Shown: positions 45,478 to 54,181 of the stretch, piece by piece
Layout: each line of letters begins with the position of its first letter
Numbering within the stretch: position 1 is the stretch's first letter
Origin: Sporolituus thermophilus DSM 23256
GTDB lineage: Bacteria > Bacillota > Negativicutes > Sporomusales > Thermosinaceae
Reading direction: 5' to 3'
Assembly: GCF_900102435.1 (NCBI RefSeq)
Contig: NZ_FNBU01000009.1
Span: 1 to 64,000, forward strand
Length of the DNA stretch: 64,000 nucleotides
Notes under the pieces: model-generated
Databases searched by the model: none
What the model was told of the DNA's origin: nothing
The model's input: the letters and a program-made list of their open reading frames with translations, nothing else
Position numbers and translations under genes: made by a program

Positions 45478-45777
45478 GTGCTGAAAGTGCGGCTAAGTTT
45501 AATAATGGCTGGCATTGCCGGTGCACTGACATTGTTGTTCAGCTTTTTAAATGATGCTCGCCCCTTGACCCTTCTTTATCGCTCTGCCATATCGGCTTTT
45601 ATATTTGGTCTTATTGGTTTTGCCCTGGGGCAAGCCAGCCAAAATATCCTAAACCGTTTCAAGCAAGAGCTTAAGACCAAAGGCCAAAATGTCGATATTA
45701 TTAGTGAGGCACCAGCTGGTGTGTCATTCAGTCCTTTGACCCCCGACATGGTCGAACGGGTTGTTCGCCCTGATTAA
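45478..45777 (+). CDS. small membrane protein of unknown function in chemotaxis/sigma-28 region
   Basis: This 99-residue protein has two predicted transmembrane segments (about residues 5-23 and 36-54) followed by a polar tail of about 45 residues. I recognise no domain. The GTG start has a GGGG Shine-Dalgarno upstream. It lies between cheD and the sigma-28 gene, on the same strand with short gaps, so a motility-linked role is likely but unproven. Confidence 0.75.
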   Translation: MLKVRLSLIMAGIAGALTLLFSFLNDARPLTLLYRSAISAFIFGLIGFALGQASQNILNRFKQELKTKGQNVDIISEAPAGVSFSPLTPDMVERVVRPD

Positions 45778-45789
45778 TGTTTCATATAT

Positions 45790-46566
45790 ATGGGGGTTTT
45801 AGGCGAAATGACGGACAATGCTCTTACCCAAGCAAATGAAGTTGCCGGGCTCTGGGCGGAGTATCAGGCTAGCAAAAAGCCGGAGCTTCGGGAAAAACTA
45901 ATCGAAAAATATTTACCATTGGTAAAAATGGTAGCTGGTAGAGTAGCCATTGGTCTTCCGCAGCATATAGACAAAGAGGACCTTATTAGTTACGGCTTCT
46001 TTGGCCTGTTGGACGCTATTGAACGGTTCGATCCAAGCCGTAATATCAAATTTGAGACCTATGCCGTAGCCCGTATCCGCGGTTCAATTTTCGATGCAAT
46101 ACGGGTACAGGATTGGTTACCCGCCAGTTTACGCCAGAAAGGACGGCTTTTGGAGAGGACGATTGCCGAACTAGAAAACAGCTTGGGTCGATCGGCCACC
46201 GACGTGGAAATTGCTCAGGCAATGAATTTTACGGTCGAGCAGCTTCACCAGCTTATTAATCAACTTAACGCAAGTACCCTTGTTCCTTTAGAAGAATTTG
46301 TCCAGAACGAAACGGTGAATCAGGCAAGTCCCAATTTAGCCCAGGAAATTGAACAGGAAGAAGTAAAGAATACATTAGCGAAAGCAATTGACAGGCTCCC
46401 GGAGAAAGAGCGTCTGGTCATTTCTCTTTATTACTATGAAGGACTGACGTTAAAAGAGATAAGTCTAGTCTTAAAGCTATCGGAAGCGCGTATTTCCCAG
46501 CTCCACACGAAAGCCATTTTCCGGTTGCGCGGTGCTCTTTCCCGCCTTAAATCCAGTCTCTTATAA
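45790..46566 (+). CDS. fliA: flagellar sigma factor sigma-28 (FliA/SigD/WhiG family)
   Basis: This sigma factor directs late flagellar and chemotaxis genes. The 258 residues contain region 2 (IDKEDLISYGFFGLLDAIER, FETYAVARIRGSIFDAIR, QDWLPASLRQK), region 3 and region 4 (RLPEKERLVISLYYYEGLTL, then LKEISLVLKLSEARISQLH). The ATG at 45790 lacks a Shine-Dalgarno; the ATG at 45808 has GGGGG 11 bases upstream and may be the true start. No flgM anti-sigma gene is seen nearby. Confidence 0.94.
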   Translation: MGVLGEMTDNALTQANEVAGLWAEYQASKKPELREKLIEKYLPLVKMVAGRVAIGLPQHIDKEDLISYGFFGLLDAIERFDPSRNIKFETYAVARIRGSIFDAIRVQDWLPASLRQKGRLLERTIAELENSLGRSATDVEIAQAMNFTVEQLHQLINQLNASTLVPLEEFVQNETVNQASPNLAQEIEQEEVKNTLAKAIDRLPEKERLVISLYYYEGLTLKEISLVLKLSEARISQLHTKAIFRLRGALSRLKSSLL

Positions 46567-46584
46567 TGCCGGGGAGGGATCCGC

Positions 46585-48210
46585 TTGGATAACGAGGAAC
46601 GGCTACTTGAACGGACCGCTGAAACTACCGAGGCATCAGACGGTTATTATCAAATTATCTTGAGCGATAGTGGCGTTTTTCTTACTGTCTTTCCGCCGCA
46701 AGGGAATGGTAGTCCTGTTCGTGAACACGTTATTCTCCTTGATTTAGAAAAACGGGCCATTAAAGGGTTTGACCTGCCTGTTATCGTGCGTACTGTGCGA
46801 GAAGCTTCCGGGCTGCCGGTACGGATTGCTCCGCCACCGCCGCTTTCGGCCGAACCGGAGATTCAGGTTCTGGTAGGGCGGGATCGGATGGAAGCAACGT
46901 TGCAGATTATTGCTCCTAAAGGGAGTCGTCCCGTAACTATGGACGAAGTTTTAGAAAAAATTAAGCAGGTCGGAGTAACTTATGGCCTTGACCATGCCGC
47001 CATTCAAAGAGCTTTTGCTCACCCTGGTCTAAAGGTGGTATGTGCGCGCGGGCTTTGGCCAACGGACGGCCAAGACGCCTATATCAAGTACTATGTTGAT
47101 CTGGAAAACAAAGGTAAACCGGCTGAACTCGAAGATGGTCGGGTTGATTTTAAAAATTTGAACATGTTTACCATTGTGCGCGAGGGTGATTTATTAGCCG
47201 AAAAGGTGCCGCCAACTCCTGGTACCCCTGGCATCGATGTTTTAGGACAGCCGGTGCCGCCAAAACCTGGCAAAGATATTTTGCCGCCACTAGGCAAGAA
47301 TGTGCAAATGATAGATAACGGTAAAATCGTCGCCACAATGTCCGGGCAGCTAATCATTACCAACAATAAGCTCAATGTGGTTCCGGTTATAGAGATAAAT
47401 GGCGATGTAGATTTGTCCACAGGCAATATTGATTTTGTTGGCAATATAATTGTTCGTGGTTCAGTGCAGGCCGGATTTTTGGTCAAAGCTGAAGGTGATG
47501 TGGAAGTTGCCGGTACGGTCAGCGGCGGGACTGTAGAAGGGAAAAATGTTTGTGTACGAATGGGTGTTCAGGGCATGAATCGTGGCTATATTAAGGCAAC
47601 CGAAAATGTTGTGGCAAAATTTATCGAAAACGCCACAGTTTATGCCGGCTCAGACGTGTTGGTCAGCGACGTTATTCTCCATAGTCGGATCAGCGCTGGT
47701 AAACGAGTAGTTGTGGAGGGGCGAAGAGGACTGATTGCTGGTGGTCGAGTGCTGGCCGGAGAAGAAATCAGAGCGAAAGTTACCGGTACCCATTTGGCAT
47801 CCAATACCGACTTAGGAGTGGGGATTAATCCGCTACTGCGGGAAGAATATCAAAAACTGCGCATGGAAATTAAAAAATTGGAGTTTACTCTCGAACAAAC
47901 TCAAAAAGCTTTAGGGCTTCTCCGCGCTATGGATCAGGCTACCATGCCGAAAGATAAGCACGAAATGATGTTACGACTGACGAAAGCTCAATTTCATCTT
48001 GTCGGGCAAGTAGAAACAATGCGAAATCGCATAAACGAGATCGAAGTTGCTTTTGAGGAAATGCGGCATGGCAAGATACGAGTGCGTGATACCGTCTACC
48101 CTGGAGTCAAAATCATCATAGGGTCATTAGTAAAACCCATTCGGGAAACACTAAGTTTTGTCACGTTTTATGCCGAGGATGGCGAAATAAAGGTCGGCCC
48201 TTATAAGTAA
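46585..48210 (+). CDS. FapA family protein (DUF342)
   Basis: This 541-residue protein belongs to the FapA/DUF342 family. The central region has the repeated beta pattern GDVDLSTGNIDFVGNIIVRG, VQAGFLVKAEGDVEVAGTVS and AGKRVVVEGRRGLIAGGRVL, a right-handed beta-helix-like polymer-forming core. A coiled coil follows at about residues 415-490. Its function is unclear; family members occur in motility and polarity loci. The TTG start follows GGAGGG. Confidence 0.87.
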   Translation: MDNEERLLERTAETTEASDGYYQIILSDSGVFLTVFPPQGNGSPVREHVILLDLEKRAIKGFDLPVIVRTVREASGLPVRIAPPPPLSAEPEIQVLVGRDRMEATLQIIAPKGSRPVTMDEVLEKIKQVGVTYGLDHAAIQRAFAHPGLKVVCARGLWPTDGQDAYIKYYVDLENKGKPAELEDGRVDFKNLNMFTIVREGDLLAEKVPPTPGTPGIDVLGQPVPPKPGKDILPPLGKNVQMIDNGKIVATMSGQLIITNNKLNVVPVIEINGDVDLSTGNIDFVGNIIVRGSVQAGFLVKAEGDVEVAGTVSGGTVEGKNVCVRMGVQGMNRGYIKATENVVAKFIENATVYAGSDVLVSDVILHSRISAGKRVVVEGRRGLIAGGRVLAGEEIRAKVTGTHLASNTDLGVGINPLLREEYQKLRMEIKKLEFTLEQTQKALGLLRAMDQATMPKDKHEMMLRLTKAQFHLVGQVETMRNRINEIEVAFEEMRHGKIRVRDTVYPGVKIIIGSLVKPIRETLSFVTFYAEDGEIKVGPYK

Positions 48211-48232
48211 GGTGAATAAGGGTGGTGGGAAC

Positions 48233-48562
48233 GTGAATATCAGACCGATGGACCTACAGGTACTGATTACCCGTGCAACTGAAGTGAGCAAGGCCCAGGA
48301 AATCACCGACCATCAACCGACATTGCAGCAGCAAATATTCGGGCAACAATGGCAACAGGTTATGGCTAACCGTCAGCACCAAGTTCAGGGAGCCGCCAAA
48401 AATGAAGGCGCTAAAATTCAACGGGGAAAAGAGTATAAGGAGAAACAAGATAGGGGACGTAACCGGAAAGGTCAAACAGACAAAGAAATACCCGGAAAAC
48501 CTGTTCATAGCGCAAGCGCAGAAGACCCGATCCGGGGGCATAACGTGGATTTAAAAACATAG
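48233..48562 (+). CDS. hypothetical charged protein in the flagellar region
   Basis: This 109-residue protein starts MNIRPMDLQVLITRATEVSK and has a Gln-rich middle and a strongly basic, Lys/Arg/Gly-rich tail. No membrane segment or known domain was seen. The GTG at 48233 is preferred, since GGGTGGTGG precedes it; the GTG at 48212 overlaps the end of the DUF342 gene spacing and has no site of its own. Its position between fapA-like and swrB-like genes suggests a motility accessory. Confidence 0.7.
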   Translation: MNIRPMDLQVLITRATEVSKAQEITDHQPTLQQQIFGQQWQQVMANRQHQVQGAAKNEGAKIQRGKEYKEKQDRGRNRKGQTDKEIPGKPVHSASAEDPIRGHNVDLKT

Positions 48563-48576
48563 TCGAGGTGGGAATT

Positions 48577-49083
48577 TTGCTTACCGGAATTACCGTTACG
48601 CTTGTTGTTCTCCTTTTTTTTGTTTTTTTTGTTGTAACTAAAAAGGACATGCTGCAAAAGCTGTTTTCCCTTAATACGGCGGCGCCGGCGCAGGAATTTC
48701 AGCAACAGCTTGAACAAACCGCTGACCATATTCTCAGACGGTTAGAGACACAAATTGCTCATCTTGAATATTTATTAGAAGAAGCAGACGCCAAGATGAC
48801 TGCTTTAGATCAAAAAATCCAGGCAGCAGCGGTTTTTGAACAATTAGGTATAGCAGGGACTTCTCTTGCGGAGCAAGCTGTACCGAACGAGCAGAATATA
48901 GGCATAGTCCAAGATACTGGCAAAAAGGCTGAGGCGAATCCGTATTCCCAAGAAACGGGAAATGGCAAACGGCGGCTTGTTTTCGCCATGGCGGAACAGG
49001 GTTACAATATAACTGAAATTGCTAAAGCCACTGGGATTGGCAAAGGTGAAGTTATGTTAATGCTACAGTTGAATAAAAGATGA
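48577..49083 (+). CDS. SwrB-like membrane protein with coiled coil and HTH-like tail (DUF6115-like)
   Basis: This 168-residue protein has an N-terminal membrane segment (about residues 3-22), a coiled coil (about 45-85), a variable linker and a C-terminal helix-turn-helix-like segment (FAMAEQGYNITEIAKATGIG, then KGEVMLMLQL). Position between the sigma-28 region and rpsB equals swrB in Bacillus, which promotes flagellar activation; the relation is positional and topological only. TTG 48577 has GAGGTGG six bases upstream; GTG 48568 overlaps that site. Confidence 0.75.
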   Translation: MLTGITVTLVVLLFFVFFVVTKKDMLQKLFSLNTAAPAQEFQQQLEQTADHILRRLETQIAHLEYLLEEADAKMTALDQKIQAAAVFEQLGIAGTSLAEQAVPNEQNIGIVQDTGKKAEANPYSQETGNGKRRLVFAMAEQGYNITEIAKATGIGKGEVMLMLQLNKR

Positions 49084-49118
49084 AAATTTTTGTATACTAA
49101 CAAAACGGATTATTTTGC

Positions 49119-49147
49119 TTGTTATAATTAGGAAGATATGGTATACT
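49119..49147 (+). promoter_or_regulatory. sigma-A promoter of rpsB-tsf
   Basis: TTGTTA (49119-49124), a 17-base spacer and TATACT (49142-49147) form a good vegetative promoter about 107 bases upstream of rpsB. Other -10-like hexamers (TATACT at 49093, TATAAT at 49123) lie nearby without good -35 boxes and may mark additional starts. Confidence 0.6.
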
Positions 49148-49169
49148 AACTTTTGGTGTAAATCACACA

Positions 49170-49226
49170 CGCATTCTAATTTTGTCACTGTGCCGTAAGC
49201 GGTGAAGACAAAAAATGAGGAATGCG
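49170..49226 (+). promoter_or_regulatory. candidate S2 autoregulatory leader hairpin
   Basis: CGCATTC (49170-49176) pairs with GAATGCG (49220-49226), TTTTGTC (49180-49186) with GACAAAA (49207-49213), and CCG with CGG (49193-49195, 49200-49202, loop TAAG, plus wobbles) at the tip. The extended stem lies in the 5' leader between promoter and rpsB Shine-Dalgarno, where ribosomal-protein leaders often bind their own product. It is not followed by a T-run, so it is not a terminator. Confidence 0.45.
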
Positions 49227-49253
49227 GCGGTATATTAACAGGAGGTGCAGAAT

Positions 49254-49958
49254 ATGTCGGTAATTTCCATGAAACAGCTGCTGGAGGCTGGTGTCCATTT
49301 CGGTCACCAAACCAGGAGATGGAACCCCAAAATGGCTCCTTACATTTTTACGGAGCGTAACGGTATTTACATTATTGATCTGCAGAAAACGGTCAAAAAA
49401 GTGGAGGAAGCCTATAACTTCATCCGTGACGTTGCTGCCCAAGGCCAATCGATTTTGTTTGTAGGTACGAAAAAACAGGCACAGGAAGCGGTGAAAGAAG
49501 AAGCGACCCGCTGCGACATGTTCTATGTTAATGAAAGATGGCTCGGCGGTATGCTGACCAATTTCCAGACTATCCAAAAGCGGATTAACCGTTTGCGCGA
49601 ACTTGAAGACATGGAAGAAAAGGGCGTTTTTGACCTGCTGCCCAAAAAGGAAGTTATTGCTCTGCGGCACGAAATGGAAAGACTGCAAAAATTCCTGGGC
49701 GGTATTAAGAATATGAATAAATTACCCGGCGCCCTGTTTATTATTGACCCGCGCAAAGAGCGCATTGCTGTTGCCGAAGCGCGTAAGCTTGGTATTCCAA
49801 TTGTGGCGATCGTGGATACCAACTGCGATCCAGATGAGGTTGATTATGTCATTCCGGGCAATGATGATGCGATTCGTGCTGTCAAACTATTGACTTCCAA
49901 AATGGCCGATGCTGTTCTGGAAGGTCGCCAAGGCGAACAACTGGCGGCAGAAGCATAA
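49254..49958 (+). CDS. rpsB: 30S ribosomal protein S2
   Basis: S2 binds the 30S head-body junction. The 234 residues show [40 protein letters not shown], the [11 protein letters not shown] segment and the C-terminal [20 protein letters not shown] with [12 protein letters not shown]. The ATG at 49254 follows GGAGGTG; the GTG at 49245 is part of that site. It has its own promoter and structured leader, and pairs with tsf as in nearly all bacteria. Confidence 0.98.
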   Translation: MSVISMKQLLEAGVHFGHQTRRWNPKMAPYIFTERNGIYIIDLQKTVKKVEEAYNFIRDVAAQGQSILFVGTKKQAQEAVKEEATRCDMFYVNERWLGGMLTNFQTIQKRINRLRELEDMEEKGVFDLLPKKEVIALRHEMERLQKFLGGIKNMNKLPGALFIIDPRKERIAVAEARKLGIPIVAIVDTNCDPDEVDYVIPGNDDAIRAVKLLTSKMADAVLEGRQGEQLAAEA

Positions 49959-49968
49959 TTCGTTTGGG

Positions 49969-50003
49969 AAGGTAAGGGGGCGGGAAACTGCATCCCTTAC
50001 CTT
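49969..50003 (+). terminator. rpsB-tsf intercistronic hairpin (attenuator-like)
   Basis: A perfect 10-bp stem pairs AAGGTAAGGG (49969-49978) with CCCTTACCTT (49994-50003), followed by TATAAG rather than a T-run. It resembles the partial terminators or stability hairpins that adjust the S2 to EF-Ts ratio. Confidence 0.55.
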
Positions 50004-50029
50004 TATAAGTAGACGGGAGGATTGGATAT

Positions 50030-50677
50030 ATGATTACGGCTGAAATGGTAAAAGAACTGCGCGAACGTACCGGTGCAGGCATGATGGATTGTAAAAAAGC
50101 GCTGACCGAAACTAAGGGCGATATGGAAAAAGCTATTGACTATTTAAGGGAAAAAGGACTTGCCGCAGCAGCGAAAAAGGCTGGTCGAATTACGGCGGAA
50201 GGTGTTGTTGAAGCGTACATACACGGTGGCGGCCGCATAGGCGTGTTGCTTGAAATTAACTGCGAGACTGATTTTGTGGCTAAGACAGAACAGTTTAAAG
50301 CATTGGCCAAGGACATTTGTATGCAGATTGCTGCTGCTAACCCCAGCTATGTGAGCCGTAGCGACGTTCCGGCTGAAGTAATTAATCATGAGCGGGAAGT
50401 TTTGCGGGCGCAAGCGCTTAACGAAGGAAAACCGGCCCATATTGTTGAAAAAATGATTGAAGGACGTTTGGAAAAATTTTATAAAGAAGTATGCCTGCTC
50501 GAACAAGAATTCATTAAAGACCCTGATAAAACTGTTCAACAATTAATTAACGAGCAAATTGCCAAAATTGGTGAAAATATTACGGTAAGAAGATTTACAC
50601 GGTATCAGCTTGGCGAAGGTATCGAGAAAAAAGCAAATGATTTTGCTGCTGAAGTAATGGCTGCGGTGAAAAAGTAA
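50030..50677 (+). CDS. tsf: elongation factor Ts
   Basis: EF-Ts exchanges GDP for GTP on EF-Tu. The 215 residues begin [20 protein letters not shown] with [20 protein letters not shown], and contain [15 protein letters not shown], the EF-Tu contact. The single core dimerisation half gives a length in the shorter range of the family (as in Thermus), compared with about 280-295 in E. coli and Bacillus. GGGAGG precedes the ATG. A strong terminator follows. Confidence 0.97.
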   Translation: MITAEMVKELRERTGAGMMDCKKALTETKGDMEKAIDYLREKGLAAAAKKAGRITAEGVVEAYIHGGGRIGVLLEINCETDFVAKTEQFKALAKDICMQIAAANPSYVSRSDVPAEVINHEREVLRAQALNEGKPAHIVEKMIEGRLEKFYKEVCLLEQEFIKDPDKTVQQLINEQIAKIGENITVRRFTRYQLGEGIEKKANDFAAEVMAAVKK

Positions 50678-50703
50678 GAGAACACCTTTGTGTTCTCTTT
50701 TTT
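50678..50703 (+). terminator. rho-independent terminator after tsf
   Basis: GAGAACAC (50678-50685) pairs with GTGTTCTC (50690-50697) around CTTT, followed by six T. It starts at the tsf stop codon and closes the rpsB-tsf unit. Confidence 0.93.
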
Positions 50704-50757
50704 CCAAAATAGGCCATTAATAGCCATTATAATAAAGGATTTTCGTTGGACACATAG

Positions 50758-52072
<1,315 letters not shown>

Positions 52073-52075
52073 CAT

Positions 52076-52300
52076 ATGCGGCAAAACGGCGAAACAGCGG
52101 TCGACACCGTTGGTCGGCCTTTACAGGAAGCCAAGACATTATTAGAAAGCCGCGGCTTCCAATACAGCGTGCGAATTACCTGTCCATCGCGCCCCACATT
52201 TAAGGTGGAACGGGAGTGTCTTTATGTTGTGCGTCAGCATGTAGCTGCTGATGGGGTTTATCATTTGGTTGTTGCTGCCAAAATGGGAAAGGAGGTGTAA
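52076..52300 (+). CDS. small protein of unknown function between frr and a ferredoxin gene
   Basis: This 74-residue protein begins MRQNGETAVDTVGRPLQEAK and contains TLLESRGFQYSV and ECLYVVRQHVAADGVYHLVV. The pattern G-x5-A-x3-L-x3-G near residues 13-27 faintly recalls a PASTA unit, but this is only a resemblance. No membrane segment was seen. It starts three bases after frr and ends two bases before the ferredoxin ATG, so it is probably a real cotranslated gene. Confidence 0.7.
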   Translation: MRQNGETAVDTVGRPLQEAKTLLESRGFQYSVRITCPSRPTFKVERECLYVVRQHVAADGVYHLVVAAKMGKEV

Positions 52301-52302
52301 AC

Positions 52303-52470
52303 ATGGCTTATAAAATTACAGAAGAATGTGTTGCGTGTGGTTCTTGCGCGGCGACCTGTCCGGTTGGTGCGATTAAAGAGGGTAATCCTACCTACGTCAT
52401 CACCGAAGAGTGTGTTGAATGTGGGGCCTGTGCGGCGGTTTGCCCGGTTGGTGCTATTAAAGCTCCATAA
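52303..52470 (+). CDS. 2[4Fe-4S] ferredoxin
   Basis: This 55-residue clostridial-type ferredoxin carries two complete cluster motifs, CVACGSCAATCPVGAI and CVECGACAAVCPVGAI, each C-x2-C-x2-C-x3-CP. It is a low-potential electron carrier for cytoplasmic redox enzymes. AAAGGAGGTG lies upstream of the ATG. It is cotranscribed with frr and the 74-residue gene, and a hairpin follows. A downstream user could be IspG, which needs reduced ferredoxin or flavodoxin; that link is inference. Confidence 0.96.
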   Translation: MAYKITEECVACGSCAATCPVGAIKEGNPTYVITEECVECGACAAVCPVGAIKAP

Positions 52471-52476
52471 TCTCGG

Positions 52477-52499
52477 AACCCCCTCGCAAGAGGGGGTTT
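52477..52499 (+). terminator. hairpin terminator after the ferredoxin gene
   Basis: AACCCCCTC (52477-52485) pairs with GAGGGGGTT (52490-52498) around a GCAA tetraloop. The T-tail is short, so read-through into uppS is plausible. Confidence 0.65.
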
Positions 52500-52544
52500 A
52501 AAAGTTTAGGAGGCGCAAAAGCCCAAGAATTTGGAGGTCTCACT

Positions 52545-53330
52545 GTGTGGAAAAAGTGGTTTAGCAATAAGAGCGACGTTGACCAGAACCAGAGTTATCT
52601 GCAAAATTCGCTTGATCCCAATTCAATCCCTGCACATATTGCGATTATTATGGATGGTAACGGACGTTGGGCTCAGAAACGTGGATTGCCACGAACTTTG
52701 GGCCATCACGCGGGAGCGGAGACACTACGTAATATTGTAAAGACGGCAGCCGAACTCGGCGTCAAGGTATTGACGGCTTATGCTTTTTCCACCGAAAACT
52801 GGAAACGACCAGCCGAAGAGGTCGATGTCCTCATGCGGCTGTTATCAGACTATCTTGATAGTGAAATTGATGAGCTGGATAGTAATAATGTCCAAATTCG
52901 TTTTATTGGCAAAACGGACGAATTGGCACCTAGTTTATACCATAAAATAATGCAGGCTCAACAACGAACCAGCAAAAACACCGGTCTTATCTTAAACCTA
53001 GCCGTTAATTACGGCGGTCGGGCCGAACTCACGCGGGCAATGCAATTAATCGCCCGAAAAGTTGCCGCAGGCGCCATAGCTCCCGACAATATTTCCGAGC
53101 AGACCATTCAAGATCACCTCTATACGGCTGATTTACCTGACCCGGATCTGTTAATACGTCCTAGCGGCGATTTGCGTCTGAGTAATTTTCTGTTGTGGCA
53201 ATCAGCCTATACGGAATTCTGGTTTACTAACACCAATTGGCCTGATTTTACTCCTGCCCATTTAATCCAGGCTATCACTGACTATCAACGGCGCGACCGA
53301 CGCTTTGGCGGACTGAAAACATCAAAGTAG
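52545..53330 (+). CDS. uppS: undecaprenyl diphosphate synthase
   Basis: This cis-prenyltransferase makes the C55 lipid carrier for cell-wall synthesis. The 261 residues contain the catalytic Asp in IAIIMDGNGRWAQKRG (near residue 37), LTAYAFSTENWKRPAEEV, and the C-terminal PDLLIRPSGDLRLSNFLLWQ with AYTEFWFTN. The N-terminal 25 residues are an extra charged segment. The GTG start has GGAGGT six bases upstream. cdsA begins right after it. Confidence 0.97.
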   Translation: MWKKWFSNKSDVDQNQSYLQNSLDPNSIPAHIAIIMDGNGRWAQKRGLPRTLGHHAGAETLRNIVKTAAELGVKVLTAYAFSTENWKRPAEEVDVLMRLLSDYLDSEIDELDSNNVQIRFIGKTDELAPSLYHKIMQAQQRTSKNTGLILNLAVNYGGRAELTRAMQLIARKVAAGAIAPDNISEQTIQDHLYTADLPDPDLLIRPSGDLRLSNFLLWQSAYTEFWFTNTNWPDFTPAHLIQAITDYQRRDRRFGGLKTSK

Positions 53331-53339
53331 GTGTTTGAA

Positions 53340-54167
53340 TTGCTTGGCAAACGTATTTTAACAGCCTTAATCGGCATATTAGCGGCCATTTATCTCATAA
53401 ATTCAGGCGGGTGGTTGTTTATCGGGGCGGTTGCACTTTTAGCGGTTATCGCTTGGCATGAGTATTTCGCCATGTTAGGCTGCCGGCAAATAAATGTCCA
53501 CTATGGGCTGGGAGTTACCGGAATATTGCTGCTAATGGCCTGCACTGCCTTGGGCAATCCCCAGGAAACGATAATTATTATGTTTTTGCTTCTTGTTCTT
53601 TGTTTGGCTAAAGCGGTTACCAGTTCTAGCAGCTTTACTATTGCGGATGCATCCTTTACTTTTTTCGGCATTGCCTATGTGGGCCTGACGTTTTCCCATA
53701 TTATTTTACTCCGTTTTGCCGACAACTTTACTTCATATAATGTAGGAAACGTGACCCTCCCGGCCGGTGCGGTTTACCTGTGGTTAGCTTTCGTCGGAAC
53801 ATGGGCAAATGATACTTTTGCTTATTTTGTTGGTACTAAGTTCGGCCAAAACAAGCTGTGTCCCGCTATTAGTCCCTATAAGACGTGGGAAGGCGCTATA
53901 GGCGGAATAATAGGCAGTTTGCTGGGAACGGCGATTTTGGGGAGTTTGTTTCAAATCCCGTTATTTCACGGATTAATTATTGGTTTATTGGCAGGAATAG
54001 CCGCACCATTAGGCGACTTAGCTGAATCGGCAATTAAGCGTTATACGGGTGTAAAAGATTCCGGCCGATTGCTCCCCGGACATGGCGGCGTACTGGACCG
54101 TTTTGACAGTATAATGTTTGCAGTTCCAACCGTATATTACTACATATACGCTTTTCTACTGAACTAA
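53340..54167 (+). CDS. cdsA: phosphatidate cytidylyltransferase
   Basis: CdsA makes CDP-diacylglycerol from phosphatidate and CTP. The polytopic membrane protein of about 275 residues has the family signature SAIKRYTGVKDSGRLLPGHG with GVLDRFDS near the C-terminus. The TTG at 53340 (MLGKRILTALIGI) is favoured, with AGGTG six bases upstream; a GTG at 53331 directly follows the uppS stop and would add three residues. Confidence 0.96.
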   Translation: MLGKRILTALIGILAAIYLINSGGWLFIGAVALLAVIAWHEYFAMLGCRQINVHYGLGVTGILLLMACTALGNPQETIIIMFLLLVLCLAKAVTSSSSFTIADASFTFFGIAYVGLTFSHIILLRFADNFTSYNVGNVTLPAGAVYLWLAFVGTWANDTFAYFVGTKFGQNKLCPAISPYKTWEGAIGGIIGSLLGTAILGSLFQIPLFHGLIIGLLAGIAAPLGDLAESAIKRYTGVKDSGRLLPGHGGVLDRFDSIMFAVPTVYYYIYAFLLN

Positions 54168-54181
54168 CGGGGTGGTAGGCA

